Source: Desulfospira sp963664655
GTDB lineage: Bacteria; Desulfobacterota; Desulfobacteria; Desulfobacterales; Desulfobacteraceae
Direction: 5' to 3'
Assembly: GCA_963664655.2 (NCBI GenBank)
Contig: OY761554.1
Span: 4,898,001-4,962,000, forward strand
DNA: 64,000 bases
Positions within the stretch are counted from its first letter, which is position 1, and every line of letters starts with the position of its first letter. The notes under the pieces are model-generated. The model was given only the letters and a program-made list of their open reading frames with translations. It was not told where the DNA came from and did no database searches. Below, one piece after another: positions 26,141 through 33,804 of this stretch. The translations under genes and the position numbers were made by a program.

Positions 26141-26206
26141 ATTAGCCTTTAGCTATCAACTAACCGCTAACGGCTAATCGCTAACCGCTAACGGCTAACA
26201 GCTAAA
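26141..26206. repeat. Heptameric tandem array (GCTAACN)
   Basis: Consecutive 7-bp units GCTAACG, GCTAATC, GCTAACC, GCTAACG, GCTAACA, GCTAAAA, preceded by looser copies. Lies just before the phasin-like gene. Confidence 0.85.
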
Positions 26207-26223
26207 AACCAAAGGAGTCCTTA

Positions 26224-26526
26224 ATGTTGGAAACCATAAAGAAAAGCATCCTCACCGGTATTGGCATGGCCTTGCGGTCCAAGGCGGAAATTGAGGAGAT
26301 GGCAAAGGAGTTTGCCCAGAATGCCGAAATGAACCAGGCAGAGGCAAAGGAATTTCTCAACGAGATCCGGACCAAATACGATGAGGCCCGGTCTGACTTT
26401 GACAAGAAACTGGAAACCGCCGTTGAAACCGTATTGAAAAAACTGGACCTGCCCACCCGGTCCGATATCCGGGAACTGAACAGCCGAATTGATGAGCTTG
26501 CCGAAAAACTGGACAAAAATTCCTGA
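26224..26526 (+). CDS. Phasin-like coiled-coil protein
   Basis: 100 residues, almost entirely helical and charged after a short hydrophobic start (KKSILTGIGMAL). The pattern MAKEFAQNAEMNQAEAKEFL and the C-terminal DIRELNSRIDELAEKLDKN match small phasin-superfamily proteins that coat PHA granules or act as regulatory coiled coils. AAGGAG precedes ATG 26224. Ten bp separate it from the UbiB-type kinase gene, a common pairing in Desulfobacterota as far as I recall. Confidence 0.65.
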   Translation: MLETIKKSILTGIGMALRSKAEIEEMAKEFAQNAEMNQAEAKEFLNEIRTKYDEARSDFDKKLETAVETVLKKLDLPTRSDIRELNSRIDELAEKLDKNS

Positions 26527-26535
26527 TCCGGGCCA

Positions 26536-28245
26536 ATGCTCAGCATTAAAAATATCGGCAAGGTCACCAAGCGGTACCGCCACCTGATCCGGTACCAGCA
26601 GATCATCGGCATTATTTTCAAGTATGGGTTTGAAAATATCCTGGAAGCCGTCCGGATTGACCATTACATTGAATCCGGCTTAAAGCTGTTTCACCTGGAC
26701 CGGGCCGATGAACCCAGCGAAAAAATCCACCGGCTCAACCGGAACCAGAGAATCCGGATGGCCCTGGAAGAACTTGGGCCCACCTTTGTCAAGATGGGCC
26801 AGGTTCTCTCCTCAAGGCCGGACCTGGTTCCCCTGGACCTGATCGGTGAACTTGAAAAGCTCCAGGACAATATTCCGAGTTTCGGCTTTGACCAGGTAAC
26901 GGGCATTATCCTCTCCGAGTTCGGCAAAAGCCATGACGCCCTGTTTGATTCCTTTGACACCGCCCCATTTGCCTCGGCATCCATTGGCCAGGTTCACCAG
27001 GCGACCATCCAGGGCGACATCAAGGTGGCTGTCAAGATCCAGCGGCCCGGGATAAAAAAAACCATAGAGGCCGACCTTGAGATCATGCACCACCTGGCCT
27101 CCATCCTTGAACGAAATATCGAAGAAGCCGCCCTTTTCCGGCCGGTCAAAATTGTTGAAGAATTTGCCAAAACCCTTGAAAAGGAACTGGACTACACCAT
27201 TGAAGCGGCCAACATGGAGCGGATGGCCGGGCAGTTTGCAAAGGACAGGTCCATTCATATCCCCAAAACCTTTCCCCGCCAATCCAGTGAACGGGTCCTG
27301 ACCATGGAGTTCATCCAGGGCATCAAGGCCGACAACATCAAGGCCATTGATCAGGCAGGCCTTGACCGGAAACGGATCATGCGGATCGGGGCCGACTTTA
27401 CCATGAAACAGGTGTTTGAGCATGGGTTTTTCCATGCCGACCCCCACCCGGGCAATATTTTTGTTCTTGAAGACGGCCGGATCTGCCCGGTTGATTTCGG
27501 CATGACAGGCTACGTGGACCAGACCACCCGGGAAATCTTTGTGGACCTGATCCATTCTGTCGGATCCAGGAATTTCAAGGCATCGGCCACACTGCTGTGC
27601 AGCCTTGCCGAATATGATGCCCTGCCGGACATGGCCCTGTTGGAAAAGGATCTTTCCCAGTTTGTATCCTTGCACCTGACCAAGTCGTTAAAGGACATCA
27701 AAACCGCCGGAATGCTCAACCGGTTTCTTGCACTGTGCTCGGCCCACGGCATCCGGATACCGCCCGACCTTTTCTTAATGCTGAAAGCCTTTATCTGCGT
27801 TGAAGGGGTGGCCCGGAAACTGGACCCGGACTTTAATATGATCGCCCATGCCGTGCCCTATGTGGAAAAGGCCAAATTCAGAAAATACTCCCTGCCCCGG
27901 CTTACCGAGGACCTTCTGGGCATTGCCCGGGAATCCCTGGGGCTGTTCCAGACCCTTCCCACGGACGTCAAAGAACTGCTAAGGCTCACCAAGGCCGGCA
28001 AACTCCACCTTGACATCAGCATCGACCAGATGGACCGGATGATGAAAACCCAGGACCAGACCTCCAACCGGATTTCTTTTGCCATCATCATTGCGGCCCT
28101 GATTTTAGGATCCGCCATTGTGGTTAACTCCAATGCCCCGCCGCTTCTTTTCGGGGTGTCGGTCATCGGCATTGCCGCCTTCATTGCGGCAGCGGTTATG
28201 GGTATCTGGCTTCTGGTGGCCATTATCCGGCGCGGACGGTTGTAA
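26536..28245 (+). CDS. UbiB/AarF/ABC1-family atypical kinase
   Basis: 569-residue ABC1 (UbiB) protein-kinase-like ATPase with two C-terminal membrane segments (about 515-565). Family motifs: KMGQVLSSRPDLVP, the A-rich nucleotide loop ASIGQVHQA, VAVKIQRPG (ATP lysine), HADPHPGNIFV and VDFGMTG. In ubiquinone-makers UbiB supports lipid-quinone synthesis; here the quinone is expected to be menaquinone, so the role may be quinone handling at the membrane or another lipid function. Confidence 0.9.
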   Translation: MLSIKNIGKVTKRYRHLIRYQQIIGIIFKYGFENILEAVRIDHYIESGLKLFHLDRADEPSEKIHRLNRNQRIRMALEELGPTFVKMGQVLSSRPDLVPLDLIGELEKLQDNIPSFGFDQVTGIILSEFGKSHDALFDSFDTAPFASASIGQVHQATIQGDIKVAVKIQRPGIKKTIEADLEIMHHLASILERNIEEAALFRPVKIVEEFAKTLEKELDYTIEAANMERMAGQFAKDRSIHIPKTFPRQSSERVLTMEFIQGIKADNIKAIDQAGLDRKRIMRIGADFTMKQVFEHGFFHADPHPGNIFVLEDGRICPVDFGMTGYVDQTTREIFVDLIHSVGSRNFKASATLLCSLAEYDALPDMALLEKDLSQFVSLHLTKSLKDIKTAGMLNRFLALCSAHGIRIPPDLFLMLKAFICVEGVARKLDPDFNMIAHAVPYVEKAKFRKYSLPRLTEDLLGIARESLGLFQTLPTDVKELLRLTKAGKLHLDISIDQMDRMMKTQDQTSNRISFAIIIAALILGSAIVVNSNAPPLLFGVSVIGIAAFIAAAVMGIWLLVAIIRRGRL

Positions 28246-28247
28246 AG

Positions 28248-28352
28248 CGGAGACCGGAGGCTGGAAACCGCCAGACCGGAGGCTGTGAAATCTTCAGGTT
28301 TAAAGCCTTGGAACGGCTGGATGACCAAAGGCGGTCCGTGACCGTTTATTAG
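28248..28352. repeat. GGAGACC-type heptamers and a partial leader-repeat remnant
   Basis: 28248-28290 holds GGAGACC/GGAGGCT units; 28311-28352 resembles the reverse complement of the first half of the two-hairpin repeat (GGATGACCAAAGGCGGTC, then CGTGACCGTTTAT). Both are degenerate. Confidence 0.5.
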
Positions 28353-28482
28353 AAAACCATGAGAAGGCTTGGGGTCGCTATACAACCTTGAACCAATCTG
28401 CTATTTTCCCGAACCATAAAAATTAACAGGCAATGTGAGGCGCTGCCTGGCGGTTAAAATGGAAAAAGGGATATGATCAAAA

Positions 28483-30255
28483 ATGGCAGATGATTCACAG
28501 CCGGTGTATCGGAAAGACTGGTCCGCCCCCCTTAAAACCGCCGCCATTGTCTGGGGTGTCAATTTTCTGTTAACCGGATTCAAGTTTCTCATCTACTGGG
28601 TATCCGGCAGCCTTGCCGTGCTGGCCGAGGCCTGGCACAGTTTTACGGATATCGCCACCAGCGGCCTGGTTTTTTTCGCCATCTTCTTTTCAACCCGGAA
28701 AACCGGCCAGACAGAAGGCCCGGGACAAGGCCCTGAAGGGCCCCGGCGTGTCAGCTGCCTGGAAATTGCCGCCTCGGTCTGTATCGGGCTGCTGCTGCTG
28801 ACCGTATCCGGCCTGCTGTTTAACAAACTGCTGGGAGCCGATGCCATACCCCTCCGAAGCCCCCTTTTGTCGGGGATTACCTTTATTGTCTTTGCCGTTG
28901 CCTCCTATCTGGTCAGCACCTTTGAAACCCAGATGGGAAAAACCCAGGCTTCCATAGGGCTGATATCCGACGGCATGCACGCCAAAGCAGACATGCTCGC
29001 CTCTTTGCTCACGGGGCTGAGCCTGATCCTCTATGCCATGGGCGTGAACATTGATAAGTGGATGGCCGGGGCTGTTGCCACGGTTATGCTGCTTCTGTCT
29101 TTAGATACCTTTGTGAATGCCTTTAGGGTGGTTAAGGACAAAAACGGAAAATCACTCTATAACTACCGTTTTTTAAATGCCACCCTGTCGGTTTTCACCA
29201 TGGACAATCTGACCCGGCTGCCCCGGTACGGCCATGCCTTTCTGGTCAAGCGGCTGGGGGACAGGGCCAGGGTCAGGACCTTATACAGGATCTTTTTATC
29301 CATACCGGCTGTGGCGCTTCTTTATGGGTACGGCTCAACCGCCTGTTACACGGTAGCCGTCAATGAGACCGCCATTATCGAGCGGTTCGGCAGCCCCTCG
29401 GGCAAGCCAATGGGGCCGGGATTTCACCTGAAACTGCCCTGGCCCGTGGACAAGGTGGTCAAGGTCGGGTCCTCTTCCATCAGAAGCCTTGATATCGGCA
29501 ATACCGCCTCAACCGGGCGGGCCTTTATCTGGACCGTGAAGCACGGCAACGAGGAAGCCTTTCTAACAGGGAACAACAACTTTTTTTACCCTTATATCAC
29601 CCTTCATTACCGGATCAGTGACCCGTTTAATTTCCTTTACAATCACCGTGATCCCGAGCAGCTGCTCAATGAGGTGGGACACAGGGCAGCGGTCTGTCTT
29701 TTTGCAGGACAGTCCTTTTATGATATTGCCACCACAAAGCGGGGCCTGCTCCAGGAAAAAATGAAGCAGTCCATCCAGCAATCTTTAAACCGCCATGAAA
29801 GCGGTATTGAACTGGTCAGCGTCAACTTCAGGGACATCCACCCGCCCATTTCCATTGCCAAATCCTTTGAAGAGGTGGTGGCCGCCTTTCAGGACAAACA
29901 GGAAACCATCAACCAGGCCATCGGGTATGCCAACAGCGTGATTCCCCAGTCCCGGGGTGATGCCGACAAAAAAGTCCAGTCGGCCCGGGGCTACAGTGTT
30001 CATCGCCTGAGCCAGGCCCAGGGCGAGGCCAAACGGTTTGAACTGCGGTTGCCGGCCACCCATGCCGAAAAGAATATTTCCATGGAACGGCTCTACCGGG
30101 AAACCATGACCCAGGTCTTAAAAGACAAAACCAAAATCATCGTGGATCCCCATGCCGGAACCCCGGACATCTGGATGAACTTTAACAACACCGAGTCCAA
30201 TTTCTCAGACGTCTGGTCCAGGTCCGACAGGGAACCCGATGATAAAGGACGGTAA
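28483..30255 (+). CDS. Cation diffusion facilitator fused to SPFH (HflK-like) domain
   Basis: 590 residues. Residues about 15-215 form a six-span CDF transporter with both metal motifs: H52xxxD56 in AEAWHSFTD and D163xxH166xxxD170 in SDGMHAKAD. The usual cytoplasmic CDF C-terminal domain is absent. After a linker and a further membrane segment (about 268-288) comes an HflK-type SPFH domain (VAVNETAIIERFGSPSGK, GPGFHLKLPWPVDKVVKV), a coiled region and an HflK-like tail. CDF proteins export Zn2+ or other divalent ions; HflK/HflC form membrane cages around the FtsH protease. First of three SPFH genes; the next starts 1 bp after its stop. Confidence 0.88.
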   Translation: MADDSQPVYRKDWSAPLKTAAIVWGVNFLLTGFKFLIYWVSGSLAVLAEAWHSFTDIATSGLVFFAIFFSTRKTGQTEGPGQGPEGPRRVSCLEIAASVCIGLLLLTVSGLLFNKLLGADAIPLRSPLLSGITFIVFAVASYLVSTFETQMGKTQASIGLISDGMHAKADMLASLLTGLSLILYAMGVNIDKWMAGAVATVMLLLSLDTFVNAFRVVKDKNGKSLYNYRFLNATLSVFTMDNLTRLPRYGHAFLVKRLGDRARVRTLYRIFLSIPAVALLYGYGSTACYTVAVNETAIIERFGSPSGKPMGPGFHLKLPWPVDKVVKVGSSSIRSLDIGNTASTGRAFIWTVKHGNEEAFLTGNNNFFYPYITLHYRISDPFNFLYNHRDPEQLLNEVGHRAAVCLFAGQSFYDIATTKRGLLQEKMKQSIQQSLNRHESGIELVSVNFRDIHPPISIAKSFEEVVAAFQDKQETINQAIGYANSVIPQSRGDADKKVQSARGYSVHRLSQAQGEAKRFELRLPATHAEKNISMERLYRETMTQVLKDKTKIIVDPHAGTPDIWMNFNNTESNFSDVWSRSDREPDDKGR

Positions 30256-30256
30256 A

Positions 30257-31138
30257 ATGAAATATTTCATCCCCGCCATTCTGATCATCGCCGCACTTTC
30301 CTTTCTTTGCACCTATACGGTATCCCAAAAGGAATATGTGGTTCTGACACGTTTCGGCAAGCCCTGCGGCACCATCAGCACGCCCGGGCTTCACGCCAAA
30401 CGGCCCGGTTTTCTGGAAACGGTAAACCGTATTGAAAGAAGGGCCCATATGTTCAACACCAACCCCATCCAGCTGCTGCTCGGTGATAAAAATCCTATTA
30501 TTATAACCTGTTATACCTGCTGGCGGGTCAAGGACCCCCTGCTGTTTTTCCAGTCCCTTTTGAACAGCGATATTGCCACCCAGAAACTGTCGGACATGGT
30601 CAATTCACAAATGGGCAATGCCCTGGGGGAATTTAAGCTCGATCATATCATCAACACCGATGCCTCACAGGTCAGGCTTGCCGATCTTGAACAGCAGATC
30701 CTGGTCAAAACCAATGCCGGTTCCATTGGCCGGTACGGCATTGAGATCATGGACATCGGAATCCGGCGTCTGGCCTATCCATCGGTAGTGGCCGATGCGG
30801 TGTACAACCGGATGCGGTCCGAACGGTTGAAAGAGGCCAAAAAATTCCGGGCTGAAGGCAAGGAAGAGGCCACCAAAATAAAGGCCAAAGCAGACCGGGA
30901 GGCCAAGGAAATCCTGGCCCAGGCATTCAAAGAGTCTGAAATTCTCAAAGGTGAAGGAGACCGCCAGGCCCTGGAAATATACGCCACTGCTTATACCAGG
31001 GACAAAGCCTTTTTCGAATTTCTAAAATCCATGGAGGTCTATAAGGATATTCTGGATAACCGGAGCACGGTTATCTTGTCCACTGATTCGGATATTTTTA
31101 AATATTTTAATCAATTGCAGGGAACTGAAGCACAATGA
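30257..31138 (+). CDS. hflC: HflC-like SPFH protein
   Basis: 293 residues: one N-terminal membrane segment (YFIPAILIIAALSFLCTYTV), an SPFH domain beginning SQKEYVVLTRFGKPCGTIST, and a C-terminal coiled coil rich in Lys/Ala/Glu (AKKFRAEGKEEATKIKAKAD), ending with STDSDIFKYF as in HflC. Start at ATG 30257 with AAAGGACGGTAAA upstream; an ATG at 30239 inside the previous gene is less likely. Expected partner of the HflK-type domains on both sides, controlling FtsH or organising membrane microdomains. Confidence 0.88.
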   Translation: MKYFIPAILIIAALSFLCTYTVSQKEYVVLTRFGKPCGTISTPGLHAKRPGFLETVNRIERRAHMFNTNPIQLLLGDKNPIIITCYTCWRVKDPLLFFQSLLNSDIATQKLSDMVNSQMGNALGEFKLDHIINTDASQVRLADLEQQILVKTNAGSIGRYGIEIMDIGIRRLAYPSVVADAVYNRMRSERLKEAKKFRAEGKEEATKIKAKADREAKEILAQAFKESEILKGEGDRQALEIYATAYTRDKAFFEFLKSMEVYKDILDNRSTVILSTDSDIFKYFNQLQGTEAQ

Positions 31139-32133
31139 CCCCCCCGGCCGCCACCCCGTTAAAACCCACCTTCCACCTGGCCTTAAGGCATGCCTGGCTG
31201 TTTTCCCGGTTTATTCTGGCCGGTCTTGCCCTGCTCTACCTGCTGTCGGGAGTTTTTTCCGTCTCACAAAATGAAATCGGTGTCCACATTCGCTTGGGCC
31301 GCATCATCAACGGCCATGTTCAGCCCGGGATCCATTACCGGCTGCCCTGGCCCTTTGATTCAGTGGCAAAGGTGGCGGTCCGGGAGGTCAAACGGGTGGT
31401 TATTGATGAGTTTGAACTCTCGCCTGCCCCAAAAGGAGAGGCAAAGCCGCCGCCGGACAGTTTCGCCGCCATGACCGGGCTGGACGCATACTGCATCACC
31501 GGAGACAACAACCTGGCAACGGTCAGCTGCATTATCCAGTACACGGTCTTCAACCCGTCCGAATACCTGTTCAGCCATGTGGACCCTGAAGGCATGCTCA
31601 AAAACCTGGCCTGCAAGTCCATTCTCCACGGCCTGGCCGCCATGCCCATTGACGATATCCTGACCAAGGGCAAGCAGGCCGTGGCCAGCACTATTCAGCA
31701 AAAGCTTCAGACAGAACTGGGCCAGATGAAAACCGGCATCAACATCTGTTCTGTGGAAATCAAGAACATCAACCCGCCGGCCCGGGTGGCCAAATACTTT
31801 TCAGAAGTGGTCAAGGCCTCCATTGAGCGGGAAAAAAGCATCAACGAGGCCCAGTCCTACCAAAACGAAGTCTTTTCCAAAGCCAAGGCCCAGGCCCGTG
31901 AACAAATGGAAGAAGCCGGCGGGTATAAAAAAGAGGCCATCCTCAGGGCCCAGGGAAAGACCGAGCGGTTCAACCAGCTGCTGGCACAGGCCGGGGAAAA
32001 GGGCAGCCTTACCTGGAAACTGCTCTATGCCGAGTCCATGATTGAGATCATGAAAAATGTGGGCAAAAAGCACATTGTGCAGAGTAACAAGGACGGCCGC
32101 CCTGCGGTTAACCTTAAAATCAACACGCCTTAA
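31135..32133 (+). CDS. hflK: HflK-like SPFH protein
   Basis: 332 residues: N-terminal membrane segment (LAGLALLYLLSGVFSV), SPFH domain starting SQNEIGVHIRLGRIINGHVQ and GIHYRLPWPFDSVAKV, then an HflK-type helical region (PPARVAKYFSEVVKASIERE). It overlaps the hflC stop by 4 nt (ATGA), so translation is coupled. It resembles the SPFH part of the CDF fusion two genes upstream, giving an HflK-HflC-HflK order instead of the usual pair. Confidence 0.85.
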   Translation: MTPPAATPLKPTFHLALRHAWLFSRFILAGLALLYLLSGVFSVSQNEIGVHIRLGRIINGHVQPGIHYRLPWPFDSVAKVAVREVKRVVIDEFELSPAPKGEAKPPPDSFAAMTGLDAYCITGDNNLATVSCIIQYTVFNPSEYLFSHVDPEGMLKNLACKSILHGLAAMPIDDILTKGKQAVASTIQQKLQTELGQMKTGINICSVEIKNINPPARVAKYFSEVVKASIEREKSINEAQSYQNEVFSKAKAQAREQMEEAGGYKKEAILRAQGKTERFNQLLAQAGEKGSLTWKLLYAESMIEIMKNVGKKHIVQSNKDGRPAVNLKINTP

Positions 32134-32374
32134 GCATACGTTAAAATCTTCGTATAAAATCAAACGGTTAAATCAACAAACATTTCCCTAACACCATATT
32201 TATATTCTAATAATCCCACCTTAACAAATCTCTAATTTCAATGGGATAAATTCGTTTCGACCGCCGGGAAAGGGCTGGCATCCGGAAAAGCTGAAATTTT
32301 AGCACCTGATGTTAGGAATCCTGGCAAGTTAAGTTTGAAAAATACTTTACTTTACTTTAAGGAGGACGAGCAAG

Positions 32375-33037
32375 ATGAAACGGATTTTATTAGCAGTAAG
32401 TGTATTTTTGTTTTTAGGTGTTAACGCCCAGGCGGCAGTAATCGCCCACTGGGACTTATATGGTGTTGGAGATATTGACACTGTAGACGGTCTGACCGAA
32501 CAAACTGAAATAACTGCCTTTGACATGACTCTTGGTGACGGCTTGAGTATTGCAACGAATACAAGCAACGCGCTCAACTCTAAGGGATGGAATGACAGCG
32601 ATAGCGGAAACTACATTGAGTTTGGTTTTTCAGTGACAGAGGGTTACGAAGTGAGCCTGGATGCACTATGGCTTGGATCAAGAGCATCCGCAACAGGTCC
32701 CCACAGCATGAGCATTTACTCTTCTATAGATGGATACTCTGAGGCTATTGTGACCTTCACCCTGAGCGGGACCAGTTACTCCAACGAAGTTTTCGATCTA
32801 AGTGAGATTGTGGAACTTCAAGCAATTTCAGGAGATTTCGTCATCAGAATTTATGGTTCCGACGCAACATCTTCAGCAGGTACTTTCAGAATCACTGACT
32901 ATTACAACAATGGAAGCTATACGGACGTCCAGTTTATCGGCACGCTTTCTGAGTCTGCCGTTCCCGTTCCCAGCGCCATGCTGCTGTTAGGTTCCGGTCT
33001 TGTAGCCCTGATCGGCATTCGCAGGAAAAATGCCTAA
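32375..33037 (+). CDS. Exported protein with PEP-CTERM-like sorting tail
   Basis: 220 residues. Signal peptide MKRILLAVSVFLFLGVNAQA; a beta-rich, Ser/Thr/Asp-rich body without cysteines; then VPVPSAMLLLGSGLVALIGI followed by RRKNA, the short-motif, membrane-span, basic-cluster tail of exosortase substrates (VPxPSA variant). It is expected to be cut by an exosortase and displayed at the surface or in exopolysaccharide. Strong ribosome site AAGGAGG; perfect terminator after the stop. No exosortase gene lies in the window. Confidence 0.85.
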   Translation: MKRILLAVSVFLFLGVNAQAAVIAHWDLYGVGDIDTVDGLTEQTEITAFDMTLGDGLSIATNTSNALNSKGWNDSDSGNYIEFGFSVTEGYEVSLDALWLGSRASATGPHSMSIYSSIDGYSEAIVTFTLSGTSYSNEVFDLSEIVELQAISGDFVIRIYGSDATSSAGTFRITDYYNNGSYTDVQFIGTLSESAVPVPSAMLLLGSGLVALIGIRRKNA

Positions 33038-33073
33038 CCCCAAGACAAGCATAAGTCTGATTCGTTAAAATCC

Positions 33074-33108
33074 AAGGCCGGCGGGGAATTCCCGCCGGCC
33101 TTTTTTTT
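33074..33108 (+). terminator. Strong rho-independent terminator
   Basis: GGCCGGCGGG/CCCGCCGGCC stem, 5-nt loop, eight T. Ends the PEP-CTERM-like gene. Confidence 0.95.
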
Positions 33109-33119
33109 GTTTCACCACA

Positions 33120-33521
33120 CTATATAAAAACCGCCGGGCTGCATCCGAATCGGGCACTCAACGCTTTGATCTGCCGTTTGTTGAGTTCTCGTTTCCCTGC
33201 CATTATCTCTGAGATTACACCCGGGCTTCCGATCTCGGTCAGGTCTTTTTGCTTTAAGCCATATTCATTCATAAAATATCTGAGGCATCCTATGGGCGTG
33301 CCCTGGGGCTCTGCAATATGGGACCGTTCATATTCTGCAATCAGCGTACCGACAAGATCAAGCAGACCAATAAGCGGATGGCTTGTATCACCTTTTGTTT
33401 GATCCATAAGGAAATCGGCAAATTCGATTAAATCATCAAGCTCCTCATCTGTGGCCGGTGCCTTAAGACAAGGGGAAATTGATGGCCACACATGCATTAA
33501 TTGCTGGAATTCTTGAACCAT
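33120..33521 (-). CDS. HigA-like antitoxin/XRE-type regulator without adjacent toxin
   Basis: 133 residues. The C-terminal HTH (YGLKQKDLTEIGSPGVISEI, then MAGKRELNKRQIKALSARFG) is of the HigA/XRE type; the N-terminal half is helical (DEELDDLIEFADFLMDQTKG) as in HigA antitoxins of this size. ATG 33521 has AAAGGA upstream; a GTG at 33548 lies inside the leader repeat and is unlikely. No HigB-type toxin gene is next to it. May act as a stand-alone transcription regulator or have lost its partner. Confidence 0.75.
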   Translation of the reverse strand: MVQEFQQLMHVWPSISPCLKAPATDEELDDLIEFADFLMDQTKGDTSHPLIGLLDLVGTLIAEYERSHIAEPQGTPIGCLRYFMNEYGLKQKDLTEIGSPGVISEIMAGKRELNKRQIKALSARFGCSPAVFI

Positions 33522-33537
33522 AAGTTGTCCTTTATAT

Positions 33538-33717
33538 GAAAGTCTCACTAACAGGCTGAAAAGACTTTCAATATTTGTTGTGGGCGGTGCTTGGTTGGAT
33601 AATCCAAGCCGTCCGTGACGGTTTATATGAAAGTCTCACTAACAAGCTGAAAAGACTTTCATTTTTCGTTGTGGGCGGTGCTTGGTTGGATAACCAAAGC
33701 GGCCCGTGGCCGTTATG
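33538..33717 (-). repeat. Two-hairpin leader repeat, copies 5 and 6 in tandem (minus strand)
   Basis: Two copies head to tail on the minus strand, immediately upstream of the HigA-like start. Each has the GCTTGG/CCAAGC stem and the GAAAGTC/GACTTTC stem. The last stem ends about 17 bp before the ATG. The unit joint contains TATAAACCGTCACGG, as at 13653-13666. Confidence 0.85.
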
Positions 33718-33746
33718 GGAAAATATGGACTTTTGAAAGGCAGGGG

Positions 33747-33780
33747 TAAAAAAGGGAGCGGCGCAAGAACCGCCGCTCCC
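33747..33780 (-). terminator. Terminator of the 1463-residue nucleotidase gene
   Basis: On the minus strand GGGAGCGGCG pairs with CGCCGCTCCC (7-nt loop), followed by TTTTTT, 25 bp after the stop at 33805. Confidence 0.93.
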
Positions 33781-33804
33781 GGGTAAAAGTTTAAAAATTA
33801 TTCA

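Noticed and set aside
32317..32340. Sigma-54-like TGGCA...TTG before the PEP-CTERM-like gene
   Set aside because: Such genes are often sigma-54 controlled, but the GC dinucleotide of the -12 element is absent and spacing is off.
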